From: Streptomyces tagetis
GTDB lineage: Bacteria > Actinomycetota > Actinomycetes > Streptomycetales > Streptomycetaceae
Length of the DNA stretch: 64,000 nucleotides
Reading direction: 5' to 3'
NCBI RefSeq assembly: GCF_018069565.1
Contig: NZ_JAGPNL010000010.1
Coordinates: 222,251-286,250, forward strand
Part shown: positions 53,098-62,086 of the stretch, in pieces
How the letters are laid out: every line of letters begins with the position of its first letter
Numbering within the stretch: position 1 is the stretch's first letter
Notes under the pieces: model-generated
Told to the model about the DNA's origin: nothing
Seen by the model: only the letters and a program-made list of their open reading frames with translations
Database searches by the model: none
Position numbers and translations under genes: made by a program

Positions 53098-53892
53098 TCA
53101 ACTCGCTGATGACGCCGGGGCGGTGGGCACGCTCACGTCGAAGTGGCGTGCGTCCGGGGCCGCCTTCATGAGCGCGGTGAGCACCCGGGCCTTGTCCTCG
53201 CCGAGTTCACCGCTGCCCCACGTCACGGTGCGGCCGTCGGTCAGCTCCAGCGCGATGTCGTCGTAGGAACGGACCGCGACCTCGCCGGTCACCCGGGCGA
53301 CGGGCTTCGGGATGCGGCGCGCGACCCGCACCGCCTCGCGCACCAGCCGGTCCTCGCCGAAGCGGCGGACGCTGGCGGCGGCCGGGCCGGACCGGGCGGG
53401 TTCGAGCCGGAGCACCGGCACGCCCTTCGGGGCCCTCGGCACGGTGGCGTAGCGGACGCCCTCGTCGTCCACCTCGACGAACTCGGCGCCCTTGCGCACC
53501 ACCAGGACGGGAGTACGCTCCGTCACCTTCAGCCCGATGCCGTCCGGCCAGGAGCGCTCCACGTCGACCGTGCGGATGCGGGGCAGTTCGCGGCCGAGCC
53601 GTTCGGCGATGGCGCCGGTGTCGACCGAGACGAGCGGGTCGCCGAGGGGCACGCCGGCCGCCTCGCGGACCTCGGCGGGGGTCAGCACACGGGTGCCGGA
53701 GACCGACACCCGTTCCACCCGCAGCCAGTGGGAACCGTAGAGCAGCCAGAGTGCCGCGCCGGTGGCGAGCAGGAGGCCCGCCACCGAAATGATGATCGTA
53801 CGGAGCCGGGGCGGCCGGAAACGCCCCGCGGGGGGCGGGCCGGACGACTCCCGTCGGCTTTCACCGCGTTCGGCGGTGGTCGTTCCGGCCAC
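53098..53892 (-). CDS. ftsQ: Cell division protein FtsQ
   Basis: 264 residues. Cytoplasmic N-terminus, a membrane helix (about 32-54), then the POTRA domain (WLRVERVSVSGTRVLTPAEV) and the beta domain (WPDGIGLKVTERTPVLVV). Bitopic scaffold of the divisome that links FtsL/DivIC to FtsW/FtsI. GTG start with an upstream purine-rich AAGGCAGGGAG. Between ftsZ and murG. Confidence 0.96.
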   Translation of the reverse strand: MAGTTTAERGESRRESSGPPPAGRFRPPRLRTIIISVAGLLLATGAALWLLYGSHWLRVERVSVSGTRVLTPAEVREAAGVPLGDPLVSVDTGAIAERLGRELPRIRTVDVERSWPDGIGLKVTERTPVLVVRKGAEFVEVDDEGVRYATVPRAPKGVPVLRLEPARSGPAAASVRRFGEDRLVREAVRVARRIPKPVARVTGEVAVRSYDDIALELTDGRTVTWGSGELGEDKARVLTALMKAAPDARHFDVSVPTAPASSAS

Positions 53893-53917
53893 GCTCCCTG
53901 CCTTCCGTCGTCCGTCC

Positions 53918-55012
53918 CTAGCGGTGCGCGCGGGCGGCGATCGCCTCGTACACCATGCCGACGAGGAGGTCGTCGGCGTCCCGGCGGCCGAACTCGGCGG
54001 CGGCGCGGGACATCTCGTACAGCCGGTGCGGGTCGGCGAGCACGGGCAGGACGTTCTGCTGGAGCCACTCGGGCGTCAGTTCCGCGTCGTCGACCAGCAG
54101 TCCGCCGCCGGCCTTCACCAGCGGCTGGGCGTTGAGCCGCTGTTCGCCGTTGCCGATGGGCAGCGGGACGTAGGCGGCCGGGAGCCCGACGGCGGAGAGT
54201 TCGGCCACGGTCATCGCGCCCGCGCGGCAGAGCATCATGTCGGCCGCGGCGTACGCGAGGTCCATCCGGTCCACGTAACTTACCGGGATGTACGGGGGCA
54301 TCCCCGGCATCTGCTGGACCTGCGGCAGTTCGTTCTTGGGGCCGACCGCGTGCAGGATCTGGATGCCGGCCTGCTGGAGCCAGGGGGCGACCTGCTGGAC
54401 CACCTCGTTGAGCCGCCGGGCGCCCTGCGAGCCGCCGGAGACCAGCAGCGTCGGCAGGTTGGGGTCGAGCCCGAAGGCGGCGCGCGCCTCGGGGCGCACC
54501 GCGGCGCGGTCCAGGGTGGCGATGGCGCGGCGCAGCGGGATGCCGATGTAGCGGGCGTCGCGCAGCTTGCTGTCCGGGGTCGAGACGGCGACCTGGCTGG
54601 CGTACCGCGAACCGATCTTGTTGGCCAGTCCGGGCCGCGCGTTGGCCTCGTGGACGATGATCGGCACACCGAGCCGCTTGGCCGCCAGGTAGCCGGGCAG
54701 CGCGACGTAGCCGCCGAAGCCGACCACGGCGTCGGCCTTGGTGCGCTCCAGGATCTGCTCGGTCGCCTTGATGGTGCCGCGCAGCCGTCCCGGCACGGTG
54801 ATCAGCTCGGGCGTGGGCTTGCGGGGCAGCGGCACGGCCGGGATCAGGGCCAGCTCGTAACCGCGCTCGGGGACGAGCCGGGTCTCCAGGCCGCGTTCCG
54901 TGCCCAGGGCCGTGATGCCCACGGTCGGGTCCTGCCTGCGCAGGGCGTCCGCGAGGGCGAGCGCGGGCTCGATGTGGCCCGCGGTTCCTCCGCCGGCGAG
55001 TACGACATGCAC
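53918..55012 (-). CDS. murG: UDP-GlcNAc:lipid I transferase MurG
   Basis: 364 residues, GT-B fold. Converts lipid I to lipid II. N-terminal VVLAGGGTAGHIEPALALAD (the GGGTAGH motif), then VSGGSQGARRLNE and CRAGAMTVAELSAVGLPAAYVP for UDP-GlcNAc and membrane binding. Peripheral on the inner side of the membrane. The ATG at 55012 lies six bases after the ftsW stop. Confidence 0.98.
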   Translation of the reverse strand: MHVVLAGGGTAGHIEPALALADALRRQDPTVGITALGTERGLETRLVPERGYELALIPAVPLPRKPTPELITVPGRLRGTIKATEQILERTKADAVVGFGGYVALPGYLAAKRLGVPIIVHEANARPGLANKIGSRYASQVAVSTPDSKLRDARYIGIPLRRAIATLDRAAVRPEARAAFGLDPNLPTLLVSGGSQGARRLNEVVQQVAPWLQQAGIQILHAVGPKNELPQVQQMPGMPPYIPVSYVDRMDLAYAAADMMLCRAGAMTVAELSAVGLPAAYVPLPIGNGEQRLNAQPLVKAGGGLLVDDAELTPEWLQQNVLPVLADPHRLYEMSRAAAEFGRRDADDLLVGMVYEAIAARAHR

Positions 55013-55018
55013 CGAAAT

Positions 55019-56389
55019 TCACCGCTCTCCGGACGAACGCGCCGCCGAGGCACGCCGTCGCATCGTGTTCCAACTCCGGGGATTCCGTTTGGACCCGGTG
55101 CCCCCGGTCCCCCGCTTTCTACCAAAGCGGGGTTGCCGCAACGCAAGCGCCGCCCGCGCACCGGGCTCGTCCCGCGCGAAGGCGATCAGCAGCCCGATGG
55201 CGAACATGGTCGGCAGCAGGGCGGAGCCCCCGTAGGAGAACAGCGGGAGGGGGACGCCGGCGATCGGCAGCAGTCCGAGGACCGCACCGAGGTTGATCAC
55301 GGTCTGCGCCATGATCCAGGTGGTCACGCCTCCCGCGGCATACCTCACGAAGGGGTCCTCCGTGCGTCCGGCCACGCGAATACCCGCATAGCCTAGAGCC
55401 GCGAACAGGGCGAGTACCGACAGCGTCCCCATCAGACCCAGTTCCTCCCCGGTGACGGCGAAGATGAAGTCCGTGTGCGCTTCGGGGAGTTGTCCCCATT
55501 TCTCCACACTGGCGCCGAGTCCGGAGCCGAACAGGCCGCCCGAGGCGAGGGCGTAGAGGCCGTGCACCGCCTGCCAGCAGATGTCCTGCGGGCCGGGGTC
55601 GGTGGCGCCGATGCAGCTCATCCGGTCCATGCGGTTGGGGCTGGTCTTGATCAGGTACGCGCCGACCAGCGCGGCGACCGAGAAGACCCCGGCGAAGAGC
55701 CGGGTGGGCGCCCCGGCCAGCCAGAGCAGACCGAAGAGGATCATGGTGAGGATGACCGCGGTGCCCATGTCGCCCCCGATCATGATCAGGCCGAGCAGCA
55801 GGAAGGCGGCCGGCACCAGCGGCACCAGCATGTGCTTCCACTGGGCCAGCAGGTTGCGGTCCTCCTTGCGGGCGAGCAGGTCGGCGCCCCACAGGATCAG
55901 GGCAAGCTTGCCGAACTCGCTGGGCTGGACCAGGTACGAGCCGCCCAGCGAGATCCAGTTCTGGTTGCCGTTGACGGCCACGCCGATCCCCGGCACCTGC
56001 ACGAGGACCATCAGGCAGACGGCGACCGCGAGGATCGGGTAGGCGAGCGCCCGGTGCAGCTTCACCGGCATCCGCATGGCGGCCACCAGCAGCCCGGCGC
56101 CGATCAGCGCGGCCAGGAACTGCTTGCGGAAGAAGTACGAGCCGGGCAGCGAGAGCTGGAGCGCGGTGATCTGCGAGGCCGAGTAGACCATCACCAGGCC
56201 GAGCACGGTGATCAGCAGGCTGCCGCCGAGGATCAGGTAGTACGCGGTGAGCGGGCGGTCCCAGGCGCGGCGCAGCCGGGTGTGCAGGCGGCGCAGCGCG
56301 TTCTCCTGCCCCGGGCGGGCCGGACGGGCCGCCGACGGCCGCCTGACGGCCCGCTGGACGGGCGGACGCCCGGTACGGCTACCGGGCAT
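55019..56389 (-). CDS. ftsW: FtsW SEDS peptidoglycan glycosyltransferase
   Basis: 456 residues from the ATG at 56389 (GGAGGCACGG before it). SEDS family with ten membrane segments: LVMVYSASQI, GYLV-like WISLGGSYLVQPSEFGKLALIL (key SEDS motif), GGDMGTAVILT, and the late GAVLGLLPIAGVPLPLFSYGGSALL. Polymerises glycan strands of the septum with its partner FtsI. N-terminus (1-50) is basic, as is the C-terminal tail. Confidence 0.97.
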   Translation of the reverse strand: MPGSRTGRPPVQRAVRRPSAARPARPGQENALRRLHTRLRRAWDRPLTAYYLILGGSLLITVLGLVMVYSASQITALQLSLPGSYFFRKQFLAALIGAGLLVAAMRMPVKLHRALAYPILAVAVCLMVLVQVPGIGVAVNGNQNWISLGGSYLVQPSEFGKLALILWGADLLARKEDRNLLAQWKHMLVPLVPAAFLLLGLIMIGGDMGTAVILTMILFGLLWLAGAPTRLFAGVFSVAALVGAYLIKTSPNRMDRMSCIGATDPGPQDICWQAVHGLYALASGGLFGSGLGASVEKWGQLPEAHTDFIFAVTGEELGLMGTLSVLALFAALGYAGIRVAGRTEDPFVRYAAGGVTTWIMAQTVINLGAVLGLLPIAGVPLPLFSYGGSALLPTMFAIGLLIAFARDEPGARAALALRQPRFGRKRGTGGTGSKRNPRSWNTMRRRASAARSSGER

Positions 56390-56463
56390 CCGTGCCTCCG
56401 CTGTACGTCGGCCTGGACCGTCCCACGCGTCCCTCCCGAGGTCGCCCGGCGCAGGCGGCCGGG

Positions 56464-57882
56464 TCAGGCGCCGAGTGCGCGCACGGCCTGTGCGAAGGAC
56501 TCGCCGCGCCGGTTGTAGTTGGTGAACATGTCCATGGAGGCACAGGCCGGGGCCAGCAGCACCGTGTCGCCCGGACGGGCGAGCCGCCGCGCCTCCTGGA
56601 CCGCCTGGAGCATCGCCCCAGTGTCGGTCCGGTCGAGGTCGACCACGGGTACCTGCGGGGCGTGTCGCGCCAGGGCTTCGCGGATCAGGGCGCGGTCGGC
56701 GCCGATGAGGACGGCGCCGCGCAGCCGCCCGGCCGCCGCGGCGACCAGCTCGTCGAAGGTGGCGCCCTTGGCGAGCCCGCCGGCGATCCACACGATCGAC
56801 TCGTAGGCGGCCAAGGAGGCCGACGCGGCGTGGGTGTTGGTGGCCTTGGAGTCGTCGACGTAGGCCACCTCGTCCACGTCCGCGACGTGCGCGATGCGGT
56901 GGGCGTCGGGGGTGAAGGCGCGCAGCCCGTCGCGGACCGCCGAGGCGGGGACGCCGAAGGCGCGCGCGAGGGCCGCCGCGGCCAGGGCGTTGGCGACGTT
57001 GTGCGGGGCGGCCGGGACCACGTCGGAGACCTCGGCCAGCTCCTGGGCGGCCCGGTGCCGGTCGGCCACGAAGGCGCGGTCGACCAGGATGCCCTCCACG
57101 ACGCCGAGTTGGGAGGGACCGGGGGTGCCGAGGGTGAAGCCGATCGCCCGGCACCCCTCCTCGACGTCGGCCGCGCGGACCAGTTCCTCGGTGGCCGGGT
57201 CGGCCGCGTTGTAGACGCAGGCGACCTGGTTGCCCTCGTAGACGCGGCCCTTGTCGGCGGCGTACGCGGCCATCGAGCCGTGCCAGTCGAGGTGGTCGGG
57301 GGCGAGGTTGAGCACCACCGCCGAGTGGGCGCGCACCGAGGGCGCCCGGTGGAGCTGGTAGCTGGACAGCTCCACGGCGAGGACGTCGTACTCCTCCTCC
57401 CCGGTGACCGCGTCCAGCAGGGAGACGCCGATGTTGCCGACGGCCGCCGTGCGCAGGCCGGCCGCGGTCAGGATGGCGGCCAGCATCTGCACGGTGGTGG
57501 TCTTGCCGTTGGTGCCGGTGACGGCGAGCCAGGGGGCCGCGTCCGGTCCGCGCAGCCGCCAGGCCAGCTCGACGTCGCCCCAGACGGGGACGCCGGCGGC
57601 CTCGGCGGCGGCGAACAGCGGCTTGTCCGGCGGCCATCCGGGCGCCGTGACGATCAGCTCGGTGCCCTCGGGCAGGGTCGCGCCGTCGCCGAGGCGCACG
57701 GTGACGCCGAGCGCCCGCAACTCCTCGGCCTGCGCCCGCGCGCGCTCGCCGTCGCCGTCGTCGACGACGGTGACGCGCGCGCCGAGGCCGGTGAGGACCT
57801 TGGCCGCCGGGACGCCGGAGACGCCCAGTCCCGCGACGGTGACGTGCTTGCCCTGGAATTCCGAAGGCACCGAGGAGGTCAC
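56464..57882 (-). CDS. murD: UDP-MurNAc-Ala D-glutamate ligase MurD
   Basis: 472 residues. Adds D-Glu to UDP-MurNAc-L-Ala. ATP P-loop in WLAVTGTNGKTTTVQ, NLAPDHLDWHGSMAAYAADK for the conserved substrate/ATP region, YVDDSKATNTHA in the C-terminal domain. GTG start overlaps the mraY stop (GTGA). About 74 bases separate it from ftsW. Confidence 0.97.
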   Translation of the reverse strand: MTSSVPSEFQGKHVTVAGLGVSGVPAAKVLTGLGARVTVVDDGDGERARAQAEELRALGVTVRLGDGATLPEGTELIVTAPGWPPDKPLFAAAEAAGVPVWGDVELAWRLRGPDAAPWLAVTGTNGKTTTVQMLAAILTAAGLRTAAVGNIGVSLLDAVTGEEEYDVLAVELSSYQLHRAPSVRAHSAVVLNLAPDHLDWHGSMAAYAADKGRVYEGNQVACVYNAADPATEELVRAADVEEGCRAIGFTLGTPGPSQLGVVEGILVDRAFVADRHRAAQELAEVSDVVPAAPHNVANALAAAALARAFGVPASAVRDGLRAFTPDAHRIAHVADVDEVAYVDDSKATNTHAASASLAAYESIVWIAGGLAKGATFDELVAAAAGRLRGAVLIGADRALIREALARHAPQVPVVDLDRTDTGAMLQAVQEARRLARPGDTVLLAPACASMDMFTNYNRRGESFAQAVRALGA

Positions 57883-58973
57883 TTGTCCGCTGCCCATCCC
57901 GCGTAGAAGAGTCCCAGTCCGACGATCACGCAGATGCCCTGGATGATCCAGAACCGGACCACGACCAGGACCTCGGACCAGCCTTTGAGTTCGAAGTGGT
58001 GCTGGAGCGGTGCCATGCGGAAGACCCGCTTGCCGGTGAGCCGGAAGGAGCCGACCTGGATGACCACCGACATGGTGATGAGGACGAACAGACCGCCGAG
58101 GATGGCGACCAGCAGCTCGGTGCGGGAGCAGATGGCCAGACCCGCGAGGACGCCGCCGAGCGCCAGCGAACCGGTGTCGCCCATGAAGATCTTGGCGGGC
58201 GAGGTGTTCCACCACAGGAAGCCAAGGCAGGCGCCCATCAGGGCGGAGGCGACGACCGCGAGGTCCAGCGGGTCCCGTACCTCGAAACAGGCGTTGGGGT
58301 TGGTCAGCGTCTGCGCGTTGGCACAGGACTCCTGGTACTGCCAGACGCCGATGAAGGTGTAGGCGCCGAAGACCAGCACGGAGGCGCCGGTGGCCAGGCC
58401 GTCCAGACCGTCCGTCAGGTTCACGCCGTTCGACATCGCCAGGATCATGAACAGCGCCCAGACCACGAACAGCACCGGTCCGATGGTCCAGCCGAAGTCG
58501 GTGATGAACGACAGCTTGGTGGACGCCGGGGTGTTGCCCCGGTTGTCGGCGAACTGGAGCGCGAGCACCGCGAAGGCGATGCCGACGATGAGCTGGCCGG
58601 CCATCTTCGCCTTGGCCCGCAGGCCCAGTGAGCGCCGTTTGACGATCTTGATGTAGTCGTCGAGGAAGCCGACCAGGCCCATCCCCGCCATCAGACCGAG
58701 CACCAGCAGGCCCGAGAAGGTCGGGGTCGCGTCGGCGTTCTCGTCGACGTAACCCGTGATCACCTTCGCCAGGAAGTACGCGGCGATCGTCGCCAGGATG
58801 AAGGCGATGCCGCCCATCGTCGGCGTACCGCGCTTGCTGGCGTGCTCGCGCGGGCCGTCGTCGCGGATGTACTGGCCGTACCCCTTGCGGGCAAGGAGCT
58901 TGATCAGCAGCGGGGTGCCGACCAGCGTCAGGAAGAGGCCGATGACTCCCGCGAACAGGATCTGCTTCATCAT
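57879..58973 (-). CDS. mraY: Phospho-MurNAc-pentapeptide transferase MraY
   Basis: 364 residues, ten membrane helices. Makes lipid I on undecaprenyl phosphate. Catalytic-site motifs GLVGFLDDYIK, NLTDGLDGLATG and AKIFMGDTGSLALGG, plus APLQHHFELKG, are intact. ATG start overlaps the murF stop (ATGATGA). Confidence 0.99.
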   Translation of the reverse strand: MMKQILFAGVIGLFLTLVGTPLLIKLLARKGYGQYIRDDGPREHASKRGTPTMGGIAFILATIAAYFLAKVITGYVDENADATPTFSGLLVLGLMAGMGLVGFLDDYIKIVKRRSLGLRAKAKMAGQLIVGIAFAVLALQFADNRGNTPASTKLSFITDFGWTIGPVLFVVWALFMILAMSNGVNLTDGLDGLATGASVLVFGAYTFIGVWQYQESCANAQTLTNPNACFEVRDPLDLAVVASALMGACLGFLWWNTSPAKIFMGDTGSLALGGVLAGLAICSRTELLVAILGGLFVLITMSVVIQVGSFRLTGKRVFRMAPLQHHFELKGWSEVLVVVRFWIIQGICVIVGLGLFYAGWAADK

Positions 58974-60376
58974 CGGGCCGCGACCTCACCCTCGGCGCCG
59001 GCATCGAGCAGCGCCGCGGCGACGCTCTCCAGTCCCACCGATCGGGACGCCTTCACGAGCACGACGTCCCCCGGGCGCAACTCGCTGCGCAACAGGTCGA
59101 CCGCCGCCTGTGCGTCGGACACGTGCACCGACTCCTCACCCCACGAACCCTCGTTGTATGCGCCCAGTTGCAGCCAGGCGGCTTCCCTGCCCCCGACCGC
59201 GACGAGCTTGCTGACGTTGAGCCGGACGGCGAGCCGTCCGACCGCGTCGTGCTCGGCGAGCGCCTCGTCCCCGAGCTCGGCCATCTGGCCGAGCACCGCC
59301 CACGTACGACGTCCCTTGCCCATGGCCGCCAGCGCGCGCAGCGCGGCACGCATGGACTCGGGGTTCGCGTTGTAGGCGTCGTTGACGACGGTCACGCCGT
59401 CCGGGCGCTCGGTGACCTCCATCCGCCAGCGGGAGAGGGAGCCCGCCTCGGAGAGCGCGGTGGCGATCTCGTCTGCGGACATGCCCAACTCGTGGGCGAC
59501 GGCGGCCGCGGCGAGCGCGTTCGACACGTGGTGCTCACCGTACAGGCGCATGGTCACATCACGTGCACCGGAGGGTGTGTGAAGCCTGAAGGAAGGCTGT
59601 CCGCTGTCCGTGAGTCTCACGTTCTCGGCGCGAACGTCCGCTTCGCCGGACTCTCCGAAAAGGATCACCTTCGCCTTCGTACGGGCGGCCATGGCCCGTA
59701 CGAGGGGGTCGTCCGCGTTGAGGACGGCCACGCCGTCCTCGGGCAGCGCCTCCACCAGCTCGCCCTTGGCCTCGGCGATCTGCTCCCGGCCGCCGAACTC
59801 GCCGATGTGGGCGCTGCCGACGTTGAGGACGAGGCCGACGGACGGCGGGGTGAGCCCGGCCAGGTAGCGGATGTGGCCGATGCCGCGGGCGCCCATCTCC
59901 AGCACGAGGAACCTGGTCTCCTCGGTGGCGGTGAGGGCGGTCAGCGGCAGCCCGATCTCGTTGTTGAGCGAGCCCGGCGTGAACACCGTGGGGGCCTTGC
60001 GCCGCAGCACCTGGGCGATGAGGTCCTTGGTGCTGGTCTTGCCGGCCGAGCCGGTGAGCGCGACGAGGGTGGCGCCGAGCCGCCGGACCACGTGCCGGGC
60101 GAGGGCGCCGAGGGCGGCCTGCACGTCGTCGACGACGATCGCGGGCACCCCGACGGGGCGGGAGCCGAGCACGGCCACCGCTCCCGCCGCGACGACCGCC
60201 GGCGCGAAGTCGTGGCCGTCGGCGCGCTCGCCGGCGAAGGCGACGAAGAGGCAGCCGGGCCCCGCCTCCCGGGAGTCCCGGACGACCGCTCCGGTGACCT
60301 CGGCGGACGCGTCCGGTATGTCGTGCATCTGCCCGCCGACGACTTCTGCGATCTCGGCGAGGGAGAGGGCGATCAC
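58970..60376 (-). CDS. murF: UDP-MurNAc-tripeptide D-Ala-D-Ala ligase MurF
   Basis: 468 residues. P-loop LVALTGSAGKTSTKDL, LEMGARGIGHI and NDAYNANPESMRAALRAL are the family signatures. Adds D-Ala-D-Ala to complete the pentapeptide. GTG at 60376, four bases after the murE stop; its stop overlaps mraY. Confidence 0.98.
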   Translation of the reverse strand: MIALSLAEIAEVVGGQMHDIPDASAEVTGAVVRDSREAGPGCLFVAFAGERADGHDFAPAVVAAGAVAVLGSRPVGVPAIVVDDVQAALGALARHVVRRLGATLVALTGSAGKTSTKDLIAQVLRRKAPTVFTPGSLNNEIGLPLTALTATEETRFLVLEMGARGIGHIRYLAGLTPPSVGLVLNVGSAHIGEFGGREQIAEAKGELVEALPEDGVAVLNADDPLVRAMAARTKAKVILFGESGEADVRAENVRLTDSGQPSFRLHTPSGARDVTMRLYGEHHVSNALAAAAVAHELGMSADEIATALSEAGSLSRWRMEVTERPDGVTVVNDAYNANPESMRAALRALAAMGKGRRTWAVLGQMAELGDEALAEHDAVGRLAVRLNVSKLVAVGGREAAWLQLGAYNEGSWGEESVHVSDAQAAVDLLRSELRPGDVVLVKASRSVGLESVAAALLDAGAEGEVAAR

Positions 60377-60380
60377 AAGT

Positions 60381-62036
60381 TCATCCCTGGGTCTTCTGGA
60401 TAGCTGCGCGAAGCACCTGGCGGTCGTCGAAGGGACGGACCACTCCGGCGATGTCCTGGCCCTGCTCGTGGCCCTTGCCCGCGACCAGCACGGTGTCGCC
60501 GGGCTCGGCCCGCGCGACGGCGGCGGCCACGGCGGCGGCCCGGTCCTCGAAGACCTGGACCTCGCCCCGTTCGTGGGCGGGTACGGAGGCGGCGCCCTCC
60601 AGCATCGCCGCGAGGATGGCGAGGGGGTCCTCGGAGCGGGGGTTGTCCGAGGTCAGCACGGCGGTGTCGGCGAGCCGGGCGACGGCGGCGCCCATCGGGC
60701 CGCGTTTGCTCCGGTCGCGGTCGCCGCCGCAGCCGAGGACGACGTGCAGCCGGCCCTCGGTGACCTTGCGCAGGGCGCGCAGCACCGACTCGACCGCGTC
60801 GGTCTTGTGGGCGTAGTCGACCACCGCGAGGTAGGGCTGTCCGGCGTCCACGCGCTCCAGCCGGCCCGGCACGCCCGGCACGGCGGCGATGCCGTCGGCG
60901 GCGGTCTGCGGGTCGAGCCCGGCGGCGGCGAGGGCGGCGATCGCGGCGAGGGTGTTGGCCACGTTGAACGGGCCGGCCAGCGGCGAGGTGGCCGCGATCC
61001 GCTCGTCCTTCGGGCCGACCGCGGTGAAGGTCGAGTCGAGCGGGCCGACCGTGACGTCCTCGGCCCGCCAGTCGGCGTCGGGGTGGCCCTCGGCGGAGTA
61101 GGTGACGACCGGGACGGTGGCCTCACGGGCGATGCGGCGGCCGTGCTCGTCGTCGGCGTTGACCACGCCGAGGCGGCTGCGGGCGGGCGTGAAGAGCTGC
61201 GCCTTGGCCTGGTGGTAGTCCTCCATGCCGGAGTGGAAGTCCATGTGCTCCGGGCTGAGGTTGGTGAAGACGGCGACGTCGAAGACGCAGCCGTCGACGC
61301 GGCCGAGCACCAGGGCGTGGCTGGAGACCTCCATGGCGACCGCCTCGGTGCCGCGTTCGCGCATGACGCCGAAGAGCGCCTGGAGGTCGGTGGCCTCGGG
61401 GGTGGTGCGCTCGGAGGGGATGCGCTCGTCGCCGATGCGCGTCTCGACCGTGCCGATGAGCCCGGTCGCCTTCGTGGAGCGCAGCCCGCCCTCGACGAGG
61501 TAGGCGGTGGTGGTCTTGCCGGAGGTGCCGGTGATGCCGATCTGGAGGAGGTCGCGCCCGGGGTGGCCGTAGATGGTGGCCGCCAGTTCACCCATCCGGG
61601 CGCGGGGGTCCTCGACGACCAGGGCCGGCAGTCCGGCCGCGGCGGCGCGCTCGGCGCCGGCCGGGTCGGTCAGCACGGCGGCGGCACCGAGGCCGGCGGC
61701 CTGGGTGACGAAGTCGGCTCCGTGGAGGCGGGCCCCGGGCAGCGCGGCGTACAGGTCACCGGGGCGGACGGCGCGCGAGTCGTGGGTGATCCCCGTGATC
61801 CCGGCGGTGCTTCGCGGTGCGGTGACACCCAGTTGACCGGCGAGTTCCGCGAGGGATGTCGCGGAGGTCCGCACCGGCCGGGGCGGTCCCGGATAGGTCA
61901 CGGGATGACCCTTCTGGGTGGTTTGGGACTGATCAGCGTGTGGCACGGCGGTGAGCGTACCGGGCCCACCCGCCTCCGGGCGAAGTGAGGTCCGGGGGGT
62001 GTTCTGGTTCCCCGGATCGGGGGTGATCGTTGTCAC
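60381..62036 (-). CDS. murE: UDP-MurNAc-dipeptide diaminopimelate ligase MurE
   Basis: 551 residues from the GTG at 62036 (AGGA nine bases upstream); GTG at 61901 would shorten it by 45. The N-terminus has a Pro/Thr-rich, disordered extension not found in MurE of other phyla. Then GDLYAALPGARLHG, P-loop GITGTSGKTTTAYLVE, and the DAP-selecting motif SDNPRSEDP. In Streptomyces the added residue is LL-DAP, as the wall of this genus contains it; sequence alone cannot show the isomer. Confidence 0.97.
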   Translation of the reverse strand: MTTITPDPGNQNTPRTSLRPEAGGPGTLTAVPHADQSQTTQKGHPVTYPGPPRPVRTSATSLAELAGQLGVTAPRSTAGITGITHDSRAVRPGDLYAALPGARLHGADFVTQAAGLGAAAVLTDPAGAERAAAAGLPALVVEDPRARMGELAATIYGHPGRDLLQIGITGTSGKTTTAYLVEGGLRSTKATGLIGTVETRIGDERIPSERTTPEATDLQALFGVMRERGTEAVAMEVSSHALVLGRVDGCVFDVAVFTNLSPEHMDFHSGMEDYHQAKAQLFTPARSRLGVVNADDEHGRRIAREATVPVVTYSAEGHPDADWRAEDVTVGPLDSTFTAVGPKDERIAATSPLAGPFNVANTLAAIAALAAAGLDPQTAADGIAAVPGVPGRLERVDAGQPYLAVVDYAHKTDAVESVLRALRKVTEGRLHVVLGCGGDRDRSKRGPMGAAVARLADTAVLTSDNPRSEDPLAILAAMLEGAASVPAHERGEVQVFEDRAAAVAAAVARAEPGDTVLVAGKGHEQGQDIAGVVRPFDDRQVLRAAIQKTQG

Positions 62037-62086
62037 GGGTGGTTCCTGGTGGCTCGGTGCTGGCTCGGTACGGGCTCGGTGCGGGG